This document shows positions 33,137 through 40,862 of a stretch of 64,000 nt of DNA, in pieces (position 1 is the stretch's first letter; the number at the start of each line of letters is the position of its first letter). Below the pieces are notes generated by a model, which worked only from the letters and a program-made list of their open reading frames with translations, was not told the DNA's origin and did no database searches. Source of the DNA: SM1-46 sp002451215. GTDB lineage: Bacteria > Pseudomonadota > Gammaproteobacteria > Acidiferrobacterales > Sulfurifustaceae. Location of the stretch: assembly GCA_002451215.1 (NCBI GenBank), contig DKBM01000094.1, positions 8,898 through 72,897 on the forward strand, in the 5' to 3' direction. Both the position numbers and the translations under genes were made by a program.

Positions 33137-33280
33137 ATGTACTCGAGGCGATACATGGCAGCCCTTGCGGCTGCCATGGGTGTGCTTTGCGTGCAGTCCG
33201 CTTATGCAGATCCCGCCGATTACGTCTGCACCCCGATGGTTGAGGCGGGAGAAAAGTAGATCGATCTCAGGGTGGGGCCT
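33137..33280 (+). pseudogene. Decayed start of a third iron-uptake operon gene
   Basis: ATG 33137 opens a signal peptide (RRYMAALAAAMGVLCVQSAYA) followed by DPADYVCTPMVEAGEK and then an in-frame TAG at 33257; the frame goes on as IDLRVGPAG. From memory, this resembles the mature start of exported proteins with a YVxTPxVExGExEIDxxxG pattern found next to cupredoxin/FTR1 genes, where a Glu codon would replace the stop. The rest of the gene is missing because the repeat at 33291 follows directly. Either a pseudogene or a 40-residue relic. Confidence 0.5.
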
Positions 33281-33290
33281 GCCGGCAACA

Positions 33291-33596
33291 CTCCCACGGG
33301 GCCTGGCCTGACGTCTTCGGCAAGTTTTCTATGGACAAACATGACACCATCGTCATGGTGAGCGGATAGCGCCGACGATTTCGACGCGCACGCGTTAGCC
33401 CGCTCGCCCGCTGCCGCGGCCTGCGTCTGGGGCGCCCCCTCATCCCGCCCAGCCTCGATCGCCGATTGGTCCTGCGCGTCGCGCTCGATTCCGACCGAGG
33501 TGACGCCTGGTTGCGCAAGCAAGCGTTTTTGATGCATCGCCTTCACTTGTTCGATGGTCGGTGGTATGACGTATCCTTTGGCGCCAACCCCTGCAC
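33291..33596. repeat. Direct repeat, left copy
   Basis: About 305 bp that aligns with 37050-37360 by eye at roughly three-quarters identity. Shared blocks include TGCGCGTCGCGC, CGCAAGCAAGCG and CACTTGTTCGATGGTCGGTGG. The two copies flank the Mla-type operon. Confidence 0.7.
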
Positions 33597-33600
33597 CGGA
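33353..33600 (-). pseudogene. Decayed copy of the small exported protein gene (see 37112-37405)
   Basis: On the minus strand IPPTIEQVKAMHQKRLLAQPG and SVGIERDAQDQS match MPPTIEQVRATHQDRLLALPG and SVGIGRDAQGRS of the intact gene (quoted in parts). The C-terminal part VRVEIVGAIRSP appears only in a shifted frame, and the N-terminal signal peptide is replaced by the beginning of the MlaE gene. Frameshift plus truncation mark it as a pseudogene. Confidence 0.65.
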
Positions 33601-33610
33601 AGCGGCAACA

Positions 33611-34750
33611 ATGACAGCCAGGCAAGTTGCGCAGTTGCAGACCGAAACAGATACGACATCGGTACCGGCATCCACCATGGTGCGCTGCTCCGGGGCCTGG
33701 ACGGTGCGGGGTGTTGCACCGGTCGAAGCGCGCCTGGCAACCCTCGTGTCCGCGGCGGCAGGCGAATGGGTTATCGATGTGTCGGCGATCTCTGCGCTGG
33801 ATACCGCCGGGGCCTGGTTGTTGCATCGAACCAAGCGTGCACTGGAGCAGCGCGGGGCCACAGTCCGGATCGAGGGGTTACGTAGCGAGTTCAGCACCTT
33901 GCTGCAGTTGATCACCGCGCGCGCCGCGGTAGCCGAACCGGTGGCGCCGCCCAAGGTCAGCCTGCTGGCCAGGATCGGGCTCCAGACCTGGCACAGCCTG
34001 CTCAACCTGTCCGGCATGCTTGCCTTTGTCGGTGAAAGCGCGATGGTATTTCTGCGCTCCATTGCTCAGCCACGCCGTATTCGCTGGCGTCCGATTTTCC
34101 ACAATATTCAGACCGCCGGATTCGAGGCGCTGCCGATCACGGGCCTGCTGTCGTTTCTGATGGGCGTGGTCATCGCCTATCAGGGCGCCGACCAGTTGCG
34201 GCGTTTCGGCGCCAATATTTTCATTGCCGATCTGGTCGGTCTGGCCATGCTGCGTGAACTATCCCCGCTGCTCACCGCCATCATTGTCGCCGGACGCTCC
34301 GGATCCGCCTACGCCGCGCAAATCGGTACCATGAAGATCAGCGAGGAGATCGATGCGCTTCGCACGGTTGGCATCGGACCGCAAGAACTGCTGGTGCAGC
34401 CCAAGATTATTGCATTGGTGATCACGCTTCCGCTGCTGACGGTGTATGCCGATGTGGCCGGCGTATTCGGTGGGATGATCATGGCCAATGCCATGCTGGG
34501 CATCAGCTTCAACGTGTTTCTCGATCGCCTCGATGACGCGCTCCGGCTGTCCTCTTTCCTGACCGGTGTGATCAAGGCACCGGTATTTGCCGTGATCATT
34601 GCGATCATTGGATGCTTCCAGGGATTCCAGGTAAGCGGGAGCGCGGACAGTGTCGGCCGGCAGACTACGGTGAGCGTGGTGCAGTCGATCTTTCTCGTAA
34701 TCGTGGCTGACGCGTTGTTTTCCATCGTCTTCAACTGGCTCAACCTATGA
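33611..34750 (+). CDS. MlaE-type permease with N-terminal STAS domain
   Basis: 379 residues. The first 110 residues form a STAS/MlaB-like domain (WVIDVSAISALDTAGAWLL), and the rest is the MlaE permease with GRSGSAYAAQIGTMKISEEIDAL. Such fused proteins are the membrane core of MCE lipid transporters. ATG 33611 is used, since the upstream extension lies in the repeat. The ATPase, MCE and lipoprotein genes follow; no MlaC gene is present. Confidence 0.9.
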   Translation: MTARQVAQLQTETDTTSVPASTMVRCSGAWTVRGVAPVEARLATLVSAAAGEWVIDVSAISALDTAGAWLLHRTKRALEQRGATVRIEGLRSEFSTLLQLITARAAVAEPVAPPKVSLLARIGLQTWHSLLNLSGMLAFVGESAMVFLRSIAQPRRIRWRPIFHNIQTAGFEALPITGLLSFLMGVVIAYQGADQLRRFGANIFIADLVGLAMLRELSPLLTAIIVAGRSGSAYAAQIGTMKISEEIDALRTVGIGPQELLVQPKIIALVITLPLLTVYADVAGVFGGMIMANAMLGISFNVFLDRLDDALRLSSFLTGVIKAPVFAVIIAIIGCFQGFQVSGSADSVGRQTTVSVVQSIFLVIVADALFSIVFNWLNL

Positions 34751-35550
34751 GTACCGCGAAGCGAGTGTCGTTGGCGTCCGACGCGGTTGTCGAGATCCGC
34801 GATCTGCACACGCGCTTCGGCAAGGCCGTAGTGCACGAAAGCGTTAGCCTGTCGGTACGACCGGGTGAAATCTTTTCCCTGGTCGGCGGCAGTGGTTGCG
34901 GTAAATCCACGTTGCTGCGCGCCATCATCATGCTGCTGCAGCCGGTGTCGGGCTCGATCCGGGTGTTTGGGCGGGAGGTTATCGGCCTGAGCGAAGAAGA
35001 GGCGCTGCCGCTGCGGCGTCGCTGGGGAGTGATGTTTGAGCGTGGCGCGCTGTTCAGCTCACTGACCGTAGCCGAGAATGTGGGCATGGTGATGCGAGAG
35101 CATACGCAACTCAGCAAGCCACTCATCGACGAAGTCGCCGCCCTGAAGATCGCCCTCACCGGCCTGCCCGCCGATGCCGGCGCCAAGTACCCGAACGAGT
35201 TGAGTGGTGGAATGCGCAAGCGAGCCGCACTGGCCCGTGCCATCGCACTCGATCCTGAATTGCTGTTTCTCGATGAACCGACCGCGGGACTTGATCCGCT
35301 CAGCGCAAGCGGCATCGATGAGCTGGTGAAGAGTTTGCGCGATGTGCTCGGGCTGACCATAATGATGGTCACTCACGACCTCGACCTGCTGTGGCGAACC
35401 GCCGACCGGGTCGCGGTCCTCGACAAGGGACAAATTCTGGGCGTGGGCAGCATGACCGAACTCTCCAGAATGGATCATCCACTGGTCCGCGAATATTTCT
35501 ATGGACCGCGCGGACGCGCCGCGCGCGAGCAGGCATGGAAGAAAAAGTAA
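34747..35550 (+). CDS. MlaF-type ABC ATPase
   Basis: 267 residues: Walker A GGSGCGKST, signature LSGGMRKRAALARA, Walker B LLFLDEPTAGLDP, switch VTHDLD. The ATG overlaps the permease stop (ATGA). It energises lipid transport between the membranes through the MCE protein. Confidence 0.92.
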   Translation: MSTAKRVSLASDAVVEIRDLHTRFGKAVVHESVSLSVRPGEIFSLVGGSGCGKSTLLRAIIMLLQPVSGSIRVFGREVIGLSEEEALPLRRRWGVMFERGALFSSLTVAENVGMVMREHTQLSKPLIDEVAALKIALTGLPADAGAKYPNELSGGMRKRAALARAIALDPELLFLDEPTAGLDPLSASGIDELVKSLRDVLGLTIMMVTHDLDLLWRTADRVAVLDKGQILGVGSMTELSRMDHPLVREYFYGPRGRAAREQAWKKK

Positions 35551-36278
35551 ACTTCGCCGTGGTCGGGGTGTTCGTGCTGGTATTCAGCGCGGCACTCATC
35601 GGTGGCGTGCTGTGGCTGAGCAGTGGCAAGTCATATGGCAAATCCTATGACCTCTACCACACCTACATGAGGGAATCGGTTGCCGGGCTGAACGTGAATG
35701 CCCCGGTGCGCTACCGTGGTGTCGAGGTCGGACGGGTGAAAAGGATTGAACTGGCGCCTGGCAATGTTGAACAAGTACAACTGACGCTTGCCATCGCGAG
35801 CGGCACGCCCGTCAAGGTGGATACCGTGGCGATACTCTCGACGCAGGGCCTGACCGGCATCGCTTTTGTCGACCTGAGGGGTGGCAGCCGCGATGCACCG
35901 AATCTAAAGAACGAGACTGAAGAGGGCTATCCAGTCATCCGCAGCGGGCCTTCGCTAATGGTGCGGCTCGATGCCAGTCTGATTGATGCATCGCACATGT
36001 TGAGAAATGCCGCGCGCTTGAGCGAAGAGCTTCCCACACTCGTTCAACGCATACAGCGAAGCGCCGATGTCTTTGACGACATGTCCAACGAACTCGCCCG
36101 CGCCGGCACGAACGCAAGCGTCAAATTCACCAGTGAGACGCTGCCGGAAGTGCACAAGCTGGTTGAGGAATTGCGTGACATGGCCGCCTCGCTTCAGCGC
36201 ACGGGTTACCAACTGGAACAGAATCCAAGCATCTTGCTGTATGGAAAACCGGCAACGAAGCGCGGGCCCGGAGAATAG
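35535..36278 (+). CDS. MlaD-type MCE-domain protein
   Basis: 247 residues with one N-terminal membrane helix (residues about 6-27) and a single MCE domain (VAGLNVNAPVRYRGVEVGRV) followed by a long helical tail. It overlaps the ATPase gene by 16 nt. Hexameric MCE rings bind lipids in the periplasm. Confidence 0.92.
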   Translation: MEEKVNFAVVGVFVLVFSAALIGGVLWLSSGKSYGKSYDLYHTYMRESVAGLNVNAPVRYRGVEVGRVKRIELAPGNVEQVQLTLAIASGTPVKVDTVAILSTQGLTGIAFVDLRGGSRDAPNLKNETEEGYPVIRSGPSLMVRLDASLIDASHMLRNAARLSEELPTLVQRIQRSADVFDDMSNELARAGTNASVKFTSETLPEVHKLVEELRDMAASLQRTGYQLEQNPSILLYGKPATKRGPGE

Positions 36279-36280
36279 GC

Positions 36281-36931
36281 GTGCCACTGGACATGACGCG
36301 TGCGGCAAACGCCCAACGGCAAACGCCCGGCCAGACTCATGCGGCTCTGGCCGCCATCCTGCTCCTCTCAGGTTGCGGCGCCCTGCCCGCACCACAGGTG
36401 GCTAGCCAGAATATCTATGTACTGGATGCCCAACCGGTTGCTCAGACATCGCCAATCAAGCGCGACCTCGTATTGGCGATCACCCCGCTGCAGGCGCGAC
36501 CCGGTTTTGACACGCCACAGATGATTTACACGCAGCAGCCACACGAGGTGAGCTCCTTTGTAACCAACCGATGGGCAGACACGCCGGCGCATATGCTGGA
36601 ACCGCTGCTGGTGCAGGCAATGGAGCAAACCGGGAGTTTTCGCGCTGTCGTGCAGCCGCGCGGCGCGCTTCCCGCCGATGTCTTGCTCGAAACTGAACTG
36701 ATTCGCTTGCGGCACGACTTCGCGACCCGGCCCAGCCGGGTTCAGCTTACGCTGCGCGCACGCCTGATCGACCTGCGCGACAAACGGGTGCTGGCCGTGA
36801 AGCAATTCGATGACGCTGAAAATGCAGCCAGTGACGATGCCTATGGTGGCGTCGCGGCAGCGAATCGGGTAACACAACGTGTGCTGAAGCAGCTGGCAGA
36901 CTTTTGTGTAGACGCGGCTGTTATTCAGTAA
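36281..36931 (+). CDS. ABC-type transport auxiliary lipoprotein (PqiC-like)
   Basis: 216 residues, lipobox LLSGCG near residue 30, then a fold with YVLDAQP, SSFVTNRWADTPAHMLEPLL and VLLETELIRLRHDF as in PqiC/YmbA-like lipoproteins linked to MCE systems. Start GTG 36281, two bases after the MCE gene. It would anchor the pathway at the outer membrane in place of MlaA/MlaC. Confidence 0.82.
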   Translation: MPLDMTRAANAQRQTPGQTHAALAAILLLSGCGALPAPQVASQNIYVLDAQPVAQTSPIKRDLVLAITPLQARPGFDTPQMIYTQQPHEVSSFVTNRWADTPAHMLEPLLVQAMEQTGSFRAVVQPRGALPADVLLETELIRLRHDFATRPSRVQLTLRARLIDLRDKRVLAVKQFDDAENAASDDAYGGVAAANRVTQRVLKQLADFCVDAAVIQ

Positions 36932-37049
36932 TCGCGGTAATACCCACTTGCCGAATAATCGGATCACGCTGACCCGGCTCTGTTCGCCTTATTTTCGGCC
37001 CAGGGTTTCCTGTTTGTATTAGCGGCGTTGCCTGGCGTCGCCGACACCG

Positions 37050-37360
37050 CTCCCACGAGACCGGGCCTGCCGTTTTCGGCAAGTCTTCCGTGGGCAAGCA
37101 TGACACCAATGTCATTGTGTGCGGATAGTGCCGACGATTTCTACGCGCACGGCATAGCCATCCAGCTCACGTGGTATCGCGGCCTGCGTTTGCGGACGCG
37201 GCTCATCCAGCCCCACCACGATCACCGATCGGCCCTGCGCGTCGCGCCCGATCCCGACCGAGACGACGCCTGGTAGCGCAAGCAAGCGATCCTGGTGCGT
37301 CGCCCTCACTTGTTCGATGGTCGGTGGCATGACGGAGCCTTTGGCTTCAACGCTCTGCAC
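37050..37360. repeat. Direct repeat, right copy
   Basis: Counterpart of 33291-33596; it contains most of the intact small exported protein gene. The pair encloses 3.4 kb with the four Mla-type genes, as expected when a segment has been inserted by, or accompanied by, a local duplication. Confidence 0.7.
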
Positions 37361-37405
37361 GGGCAGCAGCCCCAGCAATAGCAGCGCGAGCCCGAAGCGG
37401 TTCAT
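37112..37405 (-). CDS. Small exported protein paired with the Nal1-like protease
   Basis: 97 residues, signal peptide ending SVEAKG. The mature part PPTIEQVRATHQDRLLALPG, VVSVGIGRDAQGRSVIVVGL and LDGYAVRVEIVG resembles the N-terminal domain of many trypsin-like Nal1-type proteins, which read ...GVGIG...G...I.VY...L.G.PV.... Its ATG overlaps the protease stop (ATGA), so the two are co-expressed. Possibly a pro-domain or inhibitor encoded separately. Confidence 0.6.
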   Translation of the reverse strand: MNRFGLALLLLGLLPVQSVEAKGSVMPPTIEQVRATHQDRLLALPGVVSVGIGRDAQGRSVIVVGLDEPRPQTQAAIPRELDGYAVRVEIVGTIRTQ

Positions 37406-38394
37406 AAACTGAGGTTCAACGCCGAGAACACGTGTTCAATGCGATTGATGATAGTGCTGTTGTCGCTGCCCGCAAACAGCAAACCGACCAGCTGCTTGTT
37501 GTCGTTCAGCACCGCCGAGCCGCTGTCCCCGCCTTGGCTCATGGCACCAGCCATGAGCTGGTCGGTAAACTGCGCGGTCTGTCCCGCTCCGTATTGCACG
37601 TTAGCCGTGACATCCACCTGGAGGATTTCCCCCTGGGTGTAACCAGTGGTGCGCCCGCTCTTCTGCAATCGCATGCCGAGCTCACCGCGCCCCAGCCCCT
37701 GAATTCTTCCGATTTCGAGGATCTCGTCGCTCACGTCGGAGGCGCTCAGCGGCCGCGCGATCGCCGCATCCACCAGATTGGAAGCGGCCTGAATGCGATA
37801 GGCGCGATAGCGGGTGTGGCTACCGATCACCTGACATCCCGCATTGAGCAGCGCGAGCACGCCACGTGCAAAGCCACAATCGCTCGCAGGCTCAGCAAAC
37901 GAGATCGGCACGAACTGGTGCAGCTCGGCGATCAGGTCGCCGGGCAGCTTGCCGCCGTCGTACGGACCGGGCTGCAGGATCGGATCGCCTGGTGACGCCG
38001 CATTGCTGTTGGCAAGCACGTGATTGTTGGAAAGGATCATCACCTGCCCGCCCTGCCTGACCACACAACCGAGGGTGCCGGCCGTGATATCGCGGTGGCC
38101 GATCGACGAGCCGCCAGGCGCCGGTCGCAGGCGCCCGGTGTTTGCGAACGCACGGATTACGCCGGTGGGCATCACATCGGTGGGAATGCCATCGAGCGCC
38201 GTGGGCACCCGGTCACGCTCACTTAGCGCAGCGAGTGGCACCTTTTGCGATACCGAGCAAACGACGGACAGCGCCTCGGTGCGCCGGTCGGCAGTGACTT
38301 TGTAGCCGACTCCGGTAGCTATCACATTTGGACAGGCTCGAAGTTTCGCGCCGTGGGTCCGCAGGGCGGTTCTGACATCGTCGAGATTCGCCAT
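37402..38394 (-). CDS. Nal1-like trypsin-fold serine peptidase
   Basis: 330 residues without a signal peptide. The catalytic triad is visible: His in ILSNNHVLANSN, Asp in NLVDAAIARPL, Ser in SQGGDSGSAVLN. The N-terminal region (NVIATGVGYKVTADRRTEALSV, in parts) is the domain seen in the small partner protein. Such proteins are widespread in bacteria but seldom characterised. Followed by the small exported protein. Confidence 0.8.
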   Translation of the reverse strand: MANLDDVRTALRTHGAKLRACPNVIATGVGYKVTADRRTEALSVVCSVSQKVPLAALSERDRVPTALDGIPTDVMPTGVIRAFANTGRLRPAPGGSSIGHRDITAGTLGCVVRQGGQVMILSNNHVLANSNAASPGDPILQPGPYDGGKLPGDLIAELHQFVPISFAEPASDCGFARGVLALLNAGCQVIGSHTRYRAYRIQAASNLVDAAIARPLSASDVSDEILEIGRIQGLGRGELGMRLQKSGRTTGYTQGEILQVDVTANVQYGAGQTAQFTDQLMAGAMSQGGDSGSAVLNDNKQLVGLLFAGSDNSTIINRIEHVFSALNLSL

Positions 38395-38581
38395 GTTGCC
38401 TCCTTGCCGATGGAAATGCGCGGGCGAATAACCAGCCTAAAGCCACTCTATCGCGTCGCGACATGCTCTTCCGATCAATGGCGACTGACCCGCGATGGAT
38501 GGGACAGGCCAACCGATTGGATCGGCGGCGCGCGTCCGCGATGGAATTTGGACGCTCTTGGCCACCGGTGATCTGGCCCAT

Positions 38582-38989
38582 CTAGCGGTTCGCCATTACT
38601 GTACAAACGATCCTGCGCTCGGCACGCGGACCGTCGAATTCACAGAAGAAAATGTTCTGCCAGGTCGAAAGACCCAGCTCGCCGTCAATGATTGGAACGG
38701 TCTCCGACGGGCCGACGAGGCCTGATTTCAGGTGCGCGTCGCCGTTGCCATCCTGCTGATCGTGCAGCCACGCGCCGCGGGGAACCAATTTCTGAAGCAA
38801 GTGCAGCACGTCGGTCTGCACGCTTTCATCCCAGTTCTCCTGAATCATGATCGCGGCGGTTGCTCCCTGCGCATAGACGTGCACGAGTCCATCGCGAACC
38901 TCGCTTTCCCGAACCACGTCCTTCACCAGCGCAGTAATGTCGATCAAGACCTCCCGCGCATGCGTGCTTATGGTGATGCCCTTACGCAT
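38582..38989 (-). CDS. YjbQ/UPF0047 family protein
   Basis: 135 residues. The family motif HVYAQGATAAIMIQENWDE (with the QGATA/ENWD pattern) and SWLHDQQDGNGDAH-like segment with conserved His and Asp are present, as is LGTWQ-type STWQNIFFCEFDGPR. Members have been linked to thiamine phosphate synthase activity. ATG 38989 has no strong ribosome site. Confidence 0.88.
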   Translation of the reverse strand: MRKGITISTHAREVLIDITALVKDVVRESEVRDGLVHVYAQGATAAIMIQENWDESVQTDVLHLLQKLVPRGAWLHDQQDGNGDAHLKSGLVGPSETVPIIDGELGLSTWQNIFFCEFDGPRAERRIVCTVMANR

Positions 38990-39147
38990 GAGGGAAATAC
39001 TAACGCGGATCAGGCGCCGCACCGACACGCCATCCACGCAAGTACTTGTTTTGTCATGGGCGAGACGCGGGCCATTGACGCATCAGTACCTTGGAACGGA
39101 TTTCTGGTAGCCTGTTTTTTCCACATCTTGCTCTATTGGATGCCGCC

Positions 39148-40179
39148 ATGCGGGAAAACGCCCTCCCCAATCTAACTCTGATTGTGCGACTGGCGGCACT
39201 CGCCGGCGCAGTCCTAATTCCAACCGCGGCGTTCGCCGCAGATTTCGCGCCGACCGGCACCGTTGGCACGCTCACCGTCAAGGTCGAAGCCGTCGGAGGG
39301 GCCAAGCATAAGGCGGGGCCCGGGGCCGGCCTGGATGCCAGGGAGTGGAAGATCAAGAACTCAGGGCAGTTCACCATTCGCGTGCGGGCCATTGACCCGG
39401 TCCCAGACGACTCGCCGGAAAATCAGGCCAAGGCGGCTGCCGCCCAAGGCGCCTACCAGAAGACCGTGGGGGACAATGACCAGGCGGTCATGGACAAGTG
39501 GGCGGAGAAGGTTGATGCATGCAATGGTAACGAGAGTTGCGAAAACCGTGTGCGGGGACAGATGATGTCAGACCCCAACTACATGCGCATCGTCCAGAAC
39601 ATGCAGGGCGCGGCGCCGGTACTCATGGACAAGGCGCGCGCCGTCGATATGTCACCGACTGTACAGTTATGGCTGGACGATCCGCTGAATCCGTCGCCCC
39701 CCGGTGGAAACCTGCAGCTCGATCTGACAGAGAAGACTCTTGGTGTTGTCGATACCGGCGGGGGCGGCAAGGTCGACGTCTCATGCCACTCGAAAGGCAA
39801 CGTCAAGATCGGGGCAAATTCGGACGTGCGCGTCGGCGGCACCGGCGTGCGCATCAATGCCAAGACCTCAACTTACGAAATTCGCATCCCGGCCGACGCC
39901 TTCGGCGCACAGATTGCGGAATCCTGCAGTGACAGCAAGTCCGGATCGCACGGCCCGAGCAACAACAAGAAGTTTGTGTCGCTGATCGGCAGTTCTCCGC
40001 CACGCGGAGTCAAGGACTTCGCGCAGATACTTACCTTCAAGGGTCCGATCGGTTCCAGCCGCAGCCCGCAGATGAGTGGCAAGAAGACGTTGACGACTGA
40101 ATGGATCGATGCAAGACATCAGGACTCGATACCTGTGAAAGTTACGATTGATTGGCAGTTCTCCGCAGGGGGCCGATAA
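39148..40179 (+). CDS. Hypothetical exported protein
   Basis: 343 residues, signal peptide ending AFAADF, not recognised. Features are a TVGTLTVKVEAVGG strand, a central region with four Cys (DACNGNESCENRVRG), and a C-terminal region rich in Ser/Gly and Lys. It precedes the DUF3617 gene by 34 bp on the same strand; both look periplasmic. Confidence 0.6.
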   Translation: MRENALPNLTLIVRLAALAGAVLIPTAAFAADFAPTGTVGTLTVKVEAVGGAKHKAGPGAGLDAREWKIKNSGQFTIRVRAIDPVPDDSPENQAKAAAAQGAYQKTVGDNDQAVMDKWAEKVDACNGNESCENRVRGQMMSDPNYMRIVQNMQGAAPVLMDKARAVDMSPTVQLWLDDPLNPSPPGGNLQLDLTEKTLGVVDTGGGGKVDVSCHSKGNVKIGANSDVRVGGTGVRINAKTSTYEIRIPADAFGAQIAESCSDSKSGSHGPSNNKKFVSLIGSSPPRGVKDFAQILTFKGPIGSSRSPQMSGKKTLTTEWIDARHQDSIPVKVTIDWQFSAGGR

Positions 40180-40213
40180 CGGCCCGCAAATAACCGCTTA
40201 GGGAGGAACACTC

Positions 40214-40624
40214 ATGCACACCCGCACCATTTCCCTTCTTGCCGCCGGCATCGTTCTCACGTTTTCTGCGCCGGGCTATGCCCAGGGCCCCGATGAACTC
40301 TGGGAAGTCAAAACCACCATGATCATGGAGGGCATGCGCATGCCCGGGCCGCCAACCAAGGTGTGCGTCAAGGGTACGCAGGCCGATCGCATGGCACCGA
40401 TGGACAAGGACTGCAAGACCAGCGACGTCAAGACCGTTGGCAACCGCACGACCTATCGCGTCGTCTGCACGGGCAAGGAACCGATGACTGGAACCGGCGA
40501 GATCACACGGGACAAGGGCAGCTACCGCGGCGTCCTCAAGTTGACCAGCACAGCGGGTGGTGAAACGACCACGATGGTCAACGAGTACGCCGGCAGGCTC
40601 GTCGGCAAGTGCACGGCCAAGTAA
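40214..40624 (+). CDS. DUF3617-like exported protein
   Basis: 136 residues, signal peptide ending GYAQG. LWEVKTTMIMEGMRMPGPP, KVCVKG and CTGKEPMTGTGEI match DUF3617. Function unknown. GGGAGGAAC precedes the ATG. Confidence 0.8.
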   Translation: MHTRTISLLAAGIVLTFSAPGYAQGPDELWEVKTTMIMEGMRMPGPPTKVCVKGTQADRMAPMDKDCKTSDVKTVGNRTTYRVVCTGKEPMTGTGEITRDKGSYRGVLKLTSTAGGETTTMVNEYAGRLVGKCTAK

Positions 40625-40752
40625 GCGCGGAAGATCACGCTGTGCCGCGATTAGTCAGCCAGTCGCCTATCGTGGCGAATTCGGTGCGGTGACGGCCAGG
40701 CACTGGTCCAGCAGAAGAAAAGGGAGCAGTTGGCTGCTGCTGACCTGCTCGA

Positions 40753-40766
40753 TTGACCGGGATCAA
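40753..40766. promoter_or_regulatory. FNR/Anr-like box
   Basis: TTGACCGGGATCAA matches TTGAT-N4-ATCAA at nine of ten positions, 97 bp upstream of the ATG of the ACP-ligase-PlsC gene. It suggests low-oxygen control of that gene. Confidence 0.4.
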
Positions 40767-40862
40767 AGCACAGCCCACCCCAAACGGGTCTGATCGAACG
40801 AGCGGAGGCTTGGGTCGCGGGCCGGAGGGCCCGGCGCACCGCGCCGCCGCTCCGGCTCACCC

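Noticed and set aside
33220..34062. A 280-codon minus-strand open frame
   Set aside because: Most of it is antisense to the MlaE gene; only its distal part, a decayed copy of the 37112 gene, has meaning.
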